A stretch of DNA of 64,000 bases, from contig JAITYX010000047.1 in the NCBI GenBank assembly GCA_021018815.1, positions 3,295,001-3,359,000 of the forward strand, in the 5' to 3' direction. Below, piece by piece: positions 1-10,472 of the stretch (the first letter of the stretch is position 1; each line of letters starts with the position of its first letter). The notes beneath the pieces were generated by a model that worked only from the letters and a program-made list of their open reading frames with translations, searched no databases and had not been told where the DNA came from. Source of the DNA: Talinum fruticosum (Eukaryota; Streptophyta; Magnoliopsida; Caryophyllales; Talinaceae). The position numbers and the translations under genes are program-made.

Positions 1-2798
1 GGAGGCGTTACCGCCGTCCTAAAAAAAGGACAAGGCTAAATAATTGAAATAAAATGAAATACGGTTTGGGCATCCACGGTTCTTTTTCAAAAATGTTGTT
101 AGGAGTAACTACTTAATACCCAAGTAGCTATGTCATCCCAAAATACAGTTTACGGGTTTAGCAACACAAAACTTATACAACCTAGACTTTTGTCTAGTCC
201 ACAAATTAATATACGACGTACAATAATTCCCAAGGCCATACCTAACCCCGGTTGAACGTAAAATCACCTGTGAGCGTCTATATACCTTCGGATCTGCGAA
301 TGCCACGTGGCTGGCTAGGGTTTGCCTTCATCGGACTTAGGAAATGGTTGACTTTTCACCAAGGCTTCTTCCTAAAACAAAAACAAGTAAAATATTTGAA
401 AGAGTGAGTCGAAACTCGCACGCACATTCCTCGTATCGTAAAATAACTTTGAAGAATATATTGATTGAGCGCGCGCATTTCAATTCATTTTAGTTTGAAA
501 TCGGGGGAGAGAATATGAGTAAAACTTGCTTGCTAGGTTATTATCCGAAAGTGGAACCCCTTGATAATTGATACGATCTTAGTAAGGTGCACACCTCCCG
601 GCCGACCGAGAACCCGAGTTGAAGCCGCGCGGGTTGGGCATAAGCCCGGTGATTGATAATTGATGGGCATAAGCCCCGATAATTGATAATTGGGCGGGGA
701 CCACTTGATTAGGTGGCAAAACTTGCCTTGTAAATGATTCATAGTTATTTATATATATAAGAAATATTGAGATTTGATGAAATATGTGAGTTTTCGAAAG
801 ATACAGGCAATGAACGTACTCGAATTGAGAATATTTGTTTCTCCCCTTTTGCGAAATTTGAGTCAGCAACTGCTCGGCAACGGAAGTGGCCTCTGTTCTG
901 TTTAAAATGAGTTTATGTTGTTAATAACGCATTTCTTGAGTTTTAATATTTGAATTTGTATAAGCTTTAACAATGTATTTTATTTCTTATGTTCGTATGA
1001 AAATCGATTAAACTTATGTTTGTATTACTTAGCTTTACTGCGTTTATTGAATATAATTTATATTAATTAAAGAAGTTGATTAGGCTAACTAAATACCCAA
1101 TGATGTTGGTGTTATTCGATTTGCTAGTTGACTTGGATTGAAAATGGTGTACATATATATATATGCCTAAACACTTATTTTTAATTCATTCCTCGTTCCT
1201 CCCTTCTCTCGTACTCAAAACCCATAGTTAAATAATTAATCAATCCATCAATTGCCCTTCCATCGAAGGTTTCACAACTTTGCCGAATTGCCCAAAATTC
1301 ATACATATACCATGTTAAGGTGATGAACGTTATTCTCTCGACGTAACTCGTATTCATAACCACATTAAGCATACCAAGTGTTCGGATGTCCCCCATGCCT
1401 CTTACATAATCTATTATCCGACTTCATCCTCCCCGCATACTTTTTTCTTCCTTTGTGTTCAAGTCTAACTATTTACAAAATGTAACTAGCCCATCAAATT
1501 GTTCACATATGCGCCAATATACTTCCCATTCAATTTATCGAATCACAAATTTTACAAAAGAACTTACATTCATTCGCCTTCGTTCGTTCACTATAACCAT
1601 TTCTAATATAACAAAATCTATCAAATTACTCCGTTATATAACCAAAACATCCCTAATTTCGTTCACTAGATCACAGCTTCCCAAAGGAGTCATATTCGTT
1701 CATATTCATACGCCAACTAACCCATCAAACCGCCACACCTCAATCGTTCACAACAATTCGGATTTTCCCAAATCAATCTTTAAATTCACTCAACAAAGAT
1801 ATTTCTAAATCATATGTTTCAGTTTGCAATCACAATTACTCGAATGAATAAGGAATTTGATAACTTAGGGTTTAGTAATTTACCTTCAAATTTGTAGTGA
1901 TGGAAGTCAAGAGCTAGAGCAGAGGCGGTGGTGGTGCGTGGCAGCAGCCGCGGCGACCATTGAGCGAGGGACGGCGATCGGCTCCGGCAACCGCTGCGGC
2001 CGGTAGCTGGCCGGAGAGTGGGCCGCGGCGGGGACGAACAGCGCCCGCGGAAGAGAGAGGAGAGCGAGCGCGCGAGTGAGGGACAGAGGCGGAGGTGGAC
2101 GAGAGGCGCCGGGCCTTTTCTCGGACGACGCCGGCGCCGGCCGCCGGCTCGGCGTTGGTGGCGCTTGATGGCCGGAAGCGTGGCAGGCCACGGTGGAGGC
2201 GGAAGAGGAAACAGAGCACGCGAGGGAGAGTGAGAGCCATCGCGCGAGAGTGTGAGAGTGTGAGAGGCGCCGCCGGCGGCGCCTAGCGCCGGCTTCGGCC
2301 GGCGTTGGTGGCGTCCGGTGGCCGGACTGTGCGATGGCAGCAGGAGGCGGTGAGGCGAGCAGAGGCAGAGGCGGGAAGAAGGCGGGGAAGCGAGAGGAAG
2401 CAGTGAAGAATTGAAACTAAGCTTGCCTAATTATCTCGATCTTAACCGCCTTTCCTTTTTTTTTTTTTTTTTTTTTTGTAAAATCTGTTTCTGGATGTTT
2501 CTTTAAAAAATCTGGTTCATTAATTTTATTATTTTGATTTATTTATTTATTTACTTTGTTTTCTTTTATTGTTACTTTTAATTTTATTTTAATAACGATG
2601 CTCACGAATTAAAATCTTATTATGAGATTTTTATTAGGGCCACTTCGTCGCCTTAGTCGCATAACATACGGATAAAAATAGTTTAAATATAAGATATCGA
2701 ATTGAAGTGCACGCGCTCAATTATATAAATAGTGTAATTAATGAAATAAATAATGTGATTTAAAATAAATAATTGTGATTTAGGGTCGGGTTGTTACA
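1..2798 (-). mobile_element. Ty3/gypsy-type long LTR, copy A (cut by window edge)
   Basis: The sequence ends at 2798 with ...GGTCGGGTTGTTACA. Read in reverse complement it begins TGTAACAACCCGACCC, the typical TGTAAC start of plant Tekay/Del-like LTRs. The whole stretch is the reverse complement of the complete copy at 13296-16141 with high visible similarity at both ends (for example around 2640-2798 against 13296-13460). About 100 bp of the far end are missing at the window edge. No primer-binding site or coding domain follows position 2798, so it is a solo LTR or the outer LTR of an element lying outside the window. The open frames inside it are not recognisable proteins. Family assignment rests only on terminal motifs and length. 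Confidence 0.7.
1900..2400 (-). other. GC-rich island inside LTR copy A
   Basis: About 500 bp of very GC-rich sequence with CGCCGGC-type palindromes sits in an otherwise AT-rich LTR. The matching island in the other copy is at about 13650-14165. On the minus strand its downstream edge reads TTTGAAGGTAAA, a good splice-donor context, also present in the other copy (14161-14172). The open frames on both strands do not resemble each other between copies, so I do not call a gene. It may be a transcribed leader of the LTR; that is inference. Confidence 0.5.
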
Positions 2799-3408
2799 AT
2801 TATATAATTTTCTGTAATTTTTATTTATTAATTTTCTGCTCAATTTGTTTTTTATTTTATACTTTATATTTTTTAAAATTAATAAGGTTAATTATTTATT
2901 GTTTAATTTTTAGATTAAGATTAAGTAATTATATAATATTATTTATTAATTTTTCAGCAAGGGGATCCAATATTACCTTGATATAGTCTACTTTTAAAGG
3001 AAACCTTTTTTTTTCCTTTTGATAAATTTTATTTTTTATTTAATTATTTATATCAATGACTTATTTTTAATGGACAAATATTTTTTATGTTTGATATTAC
3101 ACCAAACTCCTACAATCACTCTTGTTATAGTATTTAGCCTATTTAAAAAGATTACTATTATATATTGTATAGATTTATTTCAATATATGAAGGAGAAAAA
3201 AATACTAATGAGAGTCCACTTATAAAAGAATTTTTTTATTTGGATAAATTATATTATATATTTATTTAATTATTTACATCAACAAATCATATTTAATGAA
3301 CAAATAATTTTTATGGTTAAGATCACCCTAATCTCTTACAATCACTCCCGTTACAATATTTGACCAATTTAAAAATACTACTATTATATATTGCATAGAT
3401 TACTATTA

Positions 3409-3458
<50 letters not shown>

Positions 3459-3500
3459 TATTTCATCTTTTTGAAAAGATTGCTATTATATATAATATAG

Positions 3501-3561
<61 letters not shown>

Positions 3562-3715
3562 TTTGGCAAGGAGTAAAAGAGAGTCCATATAAAAGTGAAA
3601 ACGTTCTTTTTAAAGAATAAATTATCATGTTTTTATTGGATGAAACTCCTAAATTTAGGCCGCCATGTCATACTTTTGAAAAGATTGCTATTATATAGTA
3701 TATAGATATAGATAG

Positions 3716-3785
<70 letters not shown>

Positions 3786-4090
3786 TTATTTTAGCATGGA
3801 ATAATAAAGAGTCCATATATGAGTGGAAACCTTTTTTTAATGATAAATTATTATTTTTTTATTGGACGAAACTCATAAATTCACTCTCAAACCGCCATGT
3901 CATCTTTTTGAAAAGATTGACATTATATAGTGTATAGATGTATCATCATACTGACATTGAAATATTGCGATATTTTCGTGATGATATTTTAAATTAATTT
4001 AATACCTATTTTATTAATAAATTTAAAATGACTATACATCCTACGCAATTTAAATGATATAATACTCATTCCAATATTCCATGGGTAAAA
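2799..4090. repeat. AT-rich spacer with repeated segments and three (ATT)n microsatellites
   Basis: No gene is visible here. From about 2995 a segment of the form GGAAACCTTTTT...GATAAATT...ACTATTATATA...ATAGAT recurs at about 2995, 3215, 3590 and 3825, each copy diverged. Long (ATT)n tracts follow three of the ATAGAT ends: about 3402-3459, 3500-3560 and 3716-3782. The block stops about 130 bp before the heat-shock elements of the small heat-shock gene. Confidence 0.75.
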
Positions 4091-4094
4091 ATAT

Positions 4095-4172
4095 TTCTAG
4101 AAACTACTGTTGTCTCTTCTCCAGCATTCTAGATACTAATCACGTCACACGCCTCACAGACAAGTTCCCGAA
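4095..4172 (+). promoter_or_regulatory. Heat-shock element cluster of the sHSP gene
   Basis: Two good inverted nTTCnnGAAn units are visible: TTCTAGAA at 4095-4102 and TTCCCGAA at 4165-4172. A weaker TTCTAGAT lies at 4127-4134. They lie 70-150 bp upstream of the TATA box, the usual place for binding sites of heat-shock transcription factors in plant small HSP promoters. Use under heat stress is inferred from the motif and the gene. Confidence 0.7.
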
Positions 4173-4240
4173 ACCTCGAGGCAAATGGAGAACTCCCCCA
4201 CCCTCCAAAATTTGAAAACTAATCCCCTCTCAATCTCCGC

Positions 4241-4247
4241 TATAAAT
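4241..4247 (+). promoter_or_regulatory. TATA box of the sHSP gene
   Basis: TATAAAT lies 137 bp upstream of the start codon. This puts the transcription start near 4270-4280 and leaves an A/C-rich leader of about 100 nt, common for small heat-shock genes. Confidence 0.75.
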
Positions 4248-4377
4248 ACTCTTCTTCCCCTTCTCTCCGCCATAGCCAGATCGATCGAAGCAGCAAGATT
4301 CTCTCACACAGCCAATCAACCCAGAAACATCTCACTCAATTCAGCTAACCCAACTCAAGCGAATCAAATCATCATTA

Positions 4378-4866
4378 ATGGCGTTGATTCCAAGCTTCTT
4401 TGGAGGGCGACGAAGCAGCGTCTTCGACCCCTTCTCCCTCGACGTGTGGGACCCATTCGCCGACTTCTTCCCGTCCTCCTCCACGGCCCTTTCGCTCCCC
4501 ACCGGATCGGAAACCGCCAAGGAGACGGCGGCGTTCGCCAACGCCAGGATCGACTGGAAGGAAACTCCCGAGGCCCACGTCTTCAAGGCTGACCTTCCCG
4601 GGGTTAAGAAGGAGGAGGTGAAGGTGGAGGTGGAGGAGGGAAACGTCCTACGCATCAGCGGCCAGAGGGGGAGGGAGAAGGAGGAGAAGAGCGACACATG
4701 GCACCGTGTTGAGCGGAGCTCCGGTCAGTTCCTCCGCCAATTCCGGCTCCCAGAGAATGCGAAGGTGGACGAGGTGAAGGCCTCGCTGGAGAATGGAGTG
4801 CTAACTGTGACTGTTCCAAAGGTGGAGGTGAAGAAGCCTGAGGTGAAGTCCATTACTGTGAATTAA
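4378..4866 (+). CDS. Class I (cytosolic) small heat-shock protein, about 18 kDa
   Basis: This intronless gene encodes 162 residues, the normal length for class CI plant small HSPs. Such proteins are ATP-independent chaperones that form dodecamers in cytosol and nucleus and hold unfolding proteins during heat. The N-terminal arm starts [12 protein letters not shown] and carries the CI hallmark [14 protein letters not shown] (residues 14-27). The alpha-crystallin domain runs from about residue 56 to 147, with [18 protein letters not shown] in the first half and [11 protein letters not shown] at its end. The C-terminal anchoring motif is I159-T160-V161, a variant of the usual I-x-I. There is no signal or transit peptide. 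The first ATG fits the family start. Heat-shock elements and a TATA box lie upstream and AATAAA lies 87 nt after the stop. Codon use is more GC-rich than the surroundings, as expected for a conserved gene. Confidence 0.97.
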   Translation: MALIPSFFGGRRSSVFDPFSLDVWDPFADFFPSSSTALSLPTGSETAKETAAFANARIDWKETPEAHVFKADLPGVKKEEVKVEVEEGNVLRISGQRGREKEEKSDTWHRVERSSGQFLRQFRLPENAKVDEVKASLENGVLTVTVPKVEVKKPEVKSITVN

Positions 4867-4952
4867 GAATGTCAATGAGAGTATGAGGAAGAAAACAGAG
4901 TGTTGAAATTTGGGGTATGAGAAGAGTTTGTGTCATGATGTATGTTTTGTGA

Positions 4953-4958
4953 AATAAA
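4953..4958 (+). terminator. Polyadenylation signal of the sHSP gene
   Basis: AATAAA lies 87 nt downstream of the TAA stop, followed by a T-rich stretch from 4971. This is a plausible near-upstream element for 3' end formation. Confidence 0.55.
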
Positions 4959-5344
4959 AGAGAAGCTCTGTTTTTTGTAAGTTGTTCATCTCTGATGTAA
5001 GCTTTCTGTGATTTTCCAATATATAAAACTCATATTGTTTGCTGCCCTGATTACCTTTTACTCTGCTGTATATCATTTTTCTGTTTTTTTTCCCCTTCAT
5101 TATCTGTGCCCTAGCTGCGTTATCTATGCTTGTGATCATCAATGGGGAGAAAAAGGTATAGAGTTGCTTACTTGAGGAGAAAAAACGCTAACTACCAAAA
5201 CTGATAAATCGGAAGATCAGGCTGGAAAATTAGCTAATGAAATTGACAATATGAGTATGTTATAACGAAAGTGCTCACTTTCATGCACTAACAATTGAGA
5301 ATTCAGATTTCCTGGAAAAAGTTTGTAAACTACCAAATTCATCC
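4959..5344. other. Intergenic, nothing recognised
   Basis: AT-rich sequence between the end of the sHSP transcript and the Pack-MULE-like element. I see no open frame with family features and no repeat. Confidence 0.5.
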
Positions 5345-6600
5345 ATGTAGAAAATCTGGAGTGCTCGGATTAAATTTAGAATTGTTAAAAATATCACTAA
5401 TTTAATCGATGGTAATTATCTCGCTACTAAAGCTAGTGATTAGGTGAAAAAATACCACTCGGAGGTTAAAATGACCTGTTAAGGTCGGTAAAAACCAGTG
5501 TAATCGGTCATAACTCACGAATGTTTTTCTCTCTCCTCATCTTCCTTTGTTTTGAATGAAATCGGTCCCAACATTTTCACTCACGCTCTCTCTCTACTCT
5601 TGCCATTTTCACCCACATTATCTCTATCTTGTTTGTAATTGGAACCCACCACCTCCCGGGCATCCCATCCGAACTCACCACCTCCGATCCCCATCCTCAA
5701 CGCCGACACCGCGTGCCCCGACTCCTTCCTCAACTTCGCCGCCAAACCCGGCTTGTGCTCAATTGCGTCAGGTCACATTCGGGTCCATGGGGAGCCGGTG
5801 GTTCGAGCCTGCGTCGAAGTGGGGTGCGACTACCTCGACATTTGCGGTGAGCCGGAGTTCATGGAGAGAATGGAGGTGGAGTACCATGATTAGGCGGCGA
5901 GTCGGGGAGTCCGGTGGTCTCGGCTTGTGGATTCGATTCGGTCTCGGCCGAGCTCGGGCTCATGTTCAATTATAAGCAATGGGTGCCCTCGGCAGGTCTT
6001 GAATAGGGTCGAGACTTACTTGTGCTTGCAGAGTGAGAAGAGGATTGTGGGTAATTTTGCGTATGAATCGGCGGTTCTTGGGGTTGCTAATGCGGACGTG
6101 CTTCGGGAGCTAAGGAAATCTCGGCCTAAGAGGTCTCGGCCTCGGTATAATTTATGTACTTCTTGATCTTCATCTTCCTTATTTGGGAGTTGGAACTTGT
6201 TGAAGGTTTCAACTTGAAGTACTGTGTGAACCGATTGGCTTGATCTTCTTGTTCCTGGACCCTATCATTGTTGTCATTGATTAAGTTTTCTCTTCATAAA
6301 GTAAACTCGGCGAGAGTAGAGAGAGGGGGTGGGGAAGAGAGATGTTCTTCAATGGTTGTGACCGGTCTTATTCAAAACAGAGGAAGATGAGGAGAGAGAA
6401 AAACATTCGTGGGTTGTGACCGGTTGCCTGGTTTTTACCGGCCTCAGCGAGTCACTTTAACCTCCAAGTGGTATTTTTTAACCTAATTACTAGTTTAGTG
6501 GCGACGATTACCATTGATTAAATTAGTGGCATTTTTGACAATTCTAGAGAGTTTAAGGGTAGTTTAATCGAGCATTCGGAAAATCAGTAAAATGTAGAAA
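5345..6600. mobile_element. Pack-MULE-like element with long terminal inverted repeats
   Basis: The left arm (about 5354-5575) and right arm (about 6350-6591) are inverted copies of each other over more than 200 bp. For example CCTCATCTTCCT near 5536 pairs with AGGAAGATGAGG at 6381, and the stretch around 5445-5470 pairs with 6463-6490. A 9-bp direct repeat, ATGTAGAAA, flanks the arms at 5345-5353 and 6592-6600. Nine bases is the target-site length of Mutator-like elements. The middle carries no transposase but a piece of a host gene (5639-6154). Long TIRs, a 9-bp duplication and a captured exon are the definition of a Pack-MULE. The outermost few bases of the two arms do not align cleanly, so the exact ends are uncertain. 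Confidence 0.7.
5639..6154 (+). pseudogene. Captured fragment of a saccharopine dehydrogenase-like oxidoreductase gene
   Basis: In the frame from 5639 the translation includes HGEPVVRACVEVGCDYLDIC followed by GEPEFMERMEVEYHD, which matches my knowledge of the plant saccharopine dehydrogenase-like oxidoreductase family (Arabidopsis At5g39410 type), just after its NAD(P)-binding Rossmann start. A stop at 5891 and frame changes follow. Further pieces then read GFDSVSAELGLMFNYKQWVP (about 5920-5985) and, near 6040-6150, EKRIVGNF, ESAVLGVANAD and LRELRKSRPKRSRP. The N-terminal Rossmann motif and the C-terminal half are absent. At least two frameshifts and the stop make a functional enzyme impossible. 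The fragment lies wholly between the inverted arms of the Pack-MULE-like element, in + orientation. Confidence 0.75.
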
Positions 6601-6724
6601 TTTTTCTTTTTTATTTGGGATGTAAAAGGAGTGCGACTTCATCGGTTAAACTACTATCAAGGGCCAAGGCTTTTCCAGAATTAATTGCTCAACAAAATTC
6701 TAAATTTATTCAAATAAAAATGGC
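6601..6724. other. Short spacer
   Basis: AT-rich sequence between two transposable elements; nothing recognised. Confidence 0.4.
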
Positions 6725-7126
6725 TTTTTGGAATTTAATAATCTATAATTCGAACTTTGTCATATTTGGGAACTATTAATCAGTACTTAAGAAATTGTTA
6801 GGAATGAGCCGTAGTTTTTATGTAGTAAATTCTAATATACTAACACCGAGTTTGACTCGCTGAAACATGACGTGGCGGTGGCGTATAATACGTGCAAGGA
6901 AACATGACGTGGCGGTGGCGTATAATACGTGCAAGGAAAGGAGAAGGTATTTTAAAGAAATTTAGGCAAGTGTTTAATTTGACTCGCCCCAAAATAGAGA
7001 GAAAACTCGATATTGGGATATTAGAATTTACTACATAAAAACTACGGCTCATTCCTAACAATTTCTTAAGTACAGATTAATAGTTCCCAAATGTGACAAA
7101 GTTCGGATTATTAAATTCCAAAATTC
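6725..7126. mobile_element. MITE with about 112-bp terminal inverted repeats
   Basis: The left arm 6725-6838 and right arm 7017-7126 are near-perfect inverted copies; for example AGTACTTAAGAAATTGTTAG at 6782 pairs with CTAACAATTTCTTAAGTACA at 7056. The main difference is a 6-7 bp indel near 6742. The centre is about 180 bp with a 37-bp tandem duplication and no coding capacity. The left arm and part of the centre resemble 60263-60393 at the far end of the window, which lies next to transposase remnants. The superfamily is unresolved because no clear target duplication is seen. Confidence 0.75.
6862..6935. repeat. Tandem duplication, 2 x 37 bp
   Basis: Two identical 37-bp units (6862-6898 and 6899-6935), each containing ACATGACGTGGCGGTGGCG and ATACGTGC. 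The two ACGT cores per unit (TGACGTGG, TACGTG) resemble bZIP/ABRE-type sites, but function is only speculation. Confidence 0.9.
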
Positions 7127-7270
7127 AATAAAAATTTGTGAGCTTTCATTTGTTTTTATCTTTTGCCTTTCAAGCAACATATTTGAGAAGTTATTCGAAG
7201 TCTCATTTAGAAACAAAACTCAGTAGAAAATTAATAAATAAAAATCACAAAAAATTATATAATAAATTAA

Positions 7271-7650
7271 AGGGTGATGGTACGTGTCTTGTATGAAAAG
7301 ACTCTCAAAATGTCTTGTCTTGACCTATATCAATGTATTTTATAATTTAAAATCACTATTTTGTTTAATAAATATGATTGATTATGAAGGTAAAGTTTTA
7401 ATAATCGTTGCCTACGCCGACAAGTATCAAATAACACCCTAATTGGAAAAATGCTACCCGGAAGGTGTGTACATATAATTTTATAAATATAAAAATAAAT
7501 GGATAAAATGGTGATTTTACATAATTTGTAAGTTTTAATAGAATTATACTATTCAAACATATTTTTTCAATTTATTACATTATAGAATAATTTTTTAAAC
7601 GAGAGAAGATACTTAAAGTGTGTCTTACACAAGACACATATCATTTCACT
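7271..7650. mobile_element. Probable MITE, TIR about 30 bp
   Basis: The left end AGGGTGATGGTACGTGTCTT resembles the reverse complement of the right end (AGTGAAATGATATGTGTCTT). Length is about 380 bp, AT-rich and without an open frame. The inverted repeats are imperfect and no clear target duplication is seen. Confidence 0.45.
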
Positions 7651-8134
7651 AAATGAAATTAAAAATGTAGATAGAATATAACTAACTTAAAACGTAGAAA
7701 TATTTTTTATAATTTTTAAAAAAATTAAACAGAATTAAAAATAGAAAAATAAAAACTGAATCTAAAATAGAAAGTTAAACAAATAATAAATTGTACTAAA
7801 ATAAATTCAAAAAAATAATCAAATTAACCAAAATATTAAAACTATTTTCTTGATCTAAATATGCCCTAAAAACCTAAAATCAAAATAAAAAATCTATATA
7901 ATATATAATAGTAATATTTTTAAATTGGCAAATACTACAATGGGAGTGATTTTGTGAAAACACCAGTTTGGACCCAAGTCACGACCATCGATCAATCGGT
8001 GCTGGCCGAAGCCAGCACTCGGCGATCGGGGTGCCGCCCACGAGCCATGGCTGAAGAAATCAGCCTCAACCTTTGGCATGGCTGGTAGATTCAAAAGCCT
8101 TAAAATTTTACTTGCAGATCGAAAAGAGCCAAGG
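7651..8134. other. Spacer, nothing firmly recognised
   Basis: 7651-7920 is A-rich and featureless. 7930-8130 is more GC-balanced and may be an inner or neighbouring part of the LTR element that follows, but no diagnostic motif is visible. The minus-strand open frame 7894-8172 resembles nothing I know. Confidence 0.35.
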
Positions 8135-9668
8135 TGCAATTTGAAAAGAAATAAAGCAAAAGGAGGAGTCACTAGTGAGTTTTTAGGAAAGAAAAACTAA
8201 CAAAAACAAAATAAATGCTCTTTCAATCTTAGTATGGGAAAACTAAGACTAAAAGGGGCTAAAAAGTGACTCCATTGGCTTAGAATCAAGAATCGAATTC
8301 GTGGGCGAGGGTACGAAACGTAGGGATAAGCCCTTCCGTTCCACCTGTACGAAGACGACCATTACTAATTTGAGTAGTGAATTAAAACAACATACTAAAC
8401 ACAAGGAAACAACATGCTAAACGAAATCAAAGCCACCAAAACATGAATGAAAGCGATGAAAAGCAAATAAAGGAAAGCGGTAAGGAAAATAAAAAAGAAA
8501 GAAAAGGAAAGCGAGAAATTTAAAGGATTACATCAAGCGGGGAGTAAATAAAAGCGATACAACTTGTCTCGACAATACTGGAAACGATAAAAAAGTATAA
8601 AATAAATAACCGTTTGAAGGCTGAATTGATGCCCTCGAGGTTGTCCCACCGCTAATCTGGATCTCCGCATTGGACCTAATGATGCGACGGTGACGAATCA
8701 AGAGATGGGCTTTTGTGAATTTTGTGAGGTGAATTTATAGAGAATATGAAAGATCAATCGAATGAATACCAAGAGATCGGAATAACCGAATATTCATTAA
8801 CTCTTAGTAAGGATTCAGCGGCACGAGTGTAGGAAAAAAAGGCTTTTGAGGTTACTTTTTAGTAGAGTAACACTTAGGGAAAGTAGTGAACAGTTGGTTC
8901 GGCAGCGTGGCGCTAAGGAAAAATGTCGTGCTAGGTTAATTCAAGCAGCATAACGCATAGGCTGAGCTATGCGAAATGAGAGCCAAGGCTCTCTATTTAT
9001 ATGGAGAGGTATAGGTCACAAATGACCTAGGGTTTGCCCTCGGTTAGCCGTCCAAAGCTAAATAGAAATAGCAACAAAAAACCAAACCAAAACAAAGTGA
9101 TAAGACCGGATAGAATCCCTGTCGGGGCTGGCCACCCGGGGATGCCTAGGGTTTTGTGCCCTTCCGTGTTGCAAAGGAAGTCTTCTAGCCGGAATGCGGC
9201 GTTTCACTTAAAAAATCCAGGTCGGGGCGCCGGCCATGCGAGGGAAGAAGCTCCTAGTCTCGGGCGGACTGTCTTGGAGCTTAAACATTACACTTTGATA
9301 CTTGTGATCATGAAATGTAATGAATAACGTCGTCTTGAGGTCTTTAGCTTCGTGTCCGATTGGACAAAACCGAAATGCGAAATCCGAGCCTGGAATTTCC
9401 CGGTACGCAGAAATGGACCCCGTTGTCTCTAGACGTTGGCTCGAGCTTGGATCGTCCGAAAGAAAAAGGGATTTTTGGACCGATCCAAGGGAAAGTGTTA
9501 TTTATGTGGTGATGGGGGTTCTTTGTAGTTTCATCGGTTTCCATCGCAACAATCAAATTCAATCTGTGATCCAAATCCTCAAATAGGACTCCAGATTTCA
9601 TCATTGGGCCAACAATATAAAATACGGAATTAAAGGAGATAAGGGACGACACTTTTTAGGTATCTACA
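8135..9668 (-). mobile_element. LTR of a Ty3/gypsy (Tat/Ogre-like) retrotransposon
   Basis: In reverse complement the right edge (9668) reads TGTAGATACCTAAAAAGTGT, a start common in Tat/Ogre LTRs. A TATA box in minus orientation (ATATAAATAGAGAGCC) lies at about 8988-9003, as expected for an LTR promoter. The part 8140-8570 is repeated in diverged form at about 39313-39720. The left edge is uncertain: TGCAATTTG at 8135, preceded by AAGG, matches AAGG after 9668 and may mark the end, but a 4-bp match is weak evidence. No gag or pol is attached, so it is a solo LTR or a fragment. Confidence 0.5.
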
Positions 9669-10230
9669 AAGGTAAGAACTGAAACCCTAAATCACAACAT
9701 GTGGAAGAAAGAGGAAAAAAATCTCTTTTAAGCTTTGATACCATGTGAGATTTTGTGGCATGATGACTTAGTCAAACTTAAGTGCCTGGTCTCGTATATA
9801 TAATAAACAATATACAAACAAAATTACATATACCTATATATATCTTCTATTATGAAAAAAGTGAGGAGTATACTCATTGCTTGAGGGTCTTATATATTGG
9901 TTGAGCCTCATAAATTACGAAGAACATATAACCTAAACCCTAGAGTGCTATCAACGATTTTGGATACATACGATTCTAAGGTTTGATTTTAGGAACCTAC
10001 CATGAACATTTTGAATAGGTTCCTAATTTTTAGGAGCCGGACTCGAAACAAGTCAAACAATTCGAAACTTGACTCGTTTATCGATTCCAATCTGATTCCA
10101 GTGGTGTCTTAAGGGTGGGGCTTACCCCTACGTCGAAGTTGCAGTTTTTCACTACTAGGTTTCAGTGAGAAATTCAAGAAGTCTAGAGAAGGATCCACCA
10201 TGAATTAAAGAAGAACGGAAAAACCAATCT
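9669..10230. other. Intergenic
   Basis: AT-rich stretch. It contains CTTTGATACCATGTGAGA near 9734, a phrase often seen at the edges of old retroelements. No gene or structured repeat was found. Confidence 0.35.
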
Positions 10231-10350
10231 AAACACTACTAAAGGAACAACTTTTAATGATGGGTCTTTAACGACGGTTAAAAGGAGAAACCGTCACGAA
10301 AAATGGATCGGTGACATTTTTGTAAATAAGTGGCGTTGTTGAGACCCTAT

Positions 10351-10472
10351 GACGACGGTTATTTCAATGAACCGTCGTCATAGGTGAAGCCCCAACATAT
10401 GATGACGGTTCATAGAAACAACCGTTGTCATAGGTCTCATTTGACGACGGTTGTTTCAATGAACCATCGTTA
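10351..10472. repeat. CACTA 5' subterminal hairpin repeats
   Basis: Three 30-bp hairpins at 10351-10380, 10401-10430 and 10443-10472, each with an arm like GACGACGGTT and its complement around a loop of about 10 nt. A partial one lies near 10270-10297. In CACTA families such repeats are the binding sites for the transposon proteins. Confidence 0.85.

Noticed and set aside
1455..1808. 117-codon frame in LTR copy A
   Set aside because: Serine/threonine/isoleucine-rich chance frame in repeat DNA; the equivalent in copy B is shorter and reads differently.
1907..2286. Overlapping GC-rich open frames on both strands in LTR copy A
   Set aside because: Arg/Ala/Pro-rich translations arise from GC-rich sequence; the corresponding frames in copy B are not similar.
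7441..9673. Left boundary of the Tat-like LTR at 7456 (AAGG followed by TGTGTACAT)
   Set aside because: It falls inside another probable MITE (7271-7650), and sequence shared with the copy at 39313 starts only near 8138.
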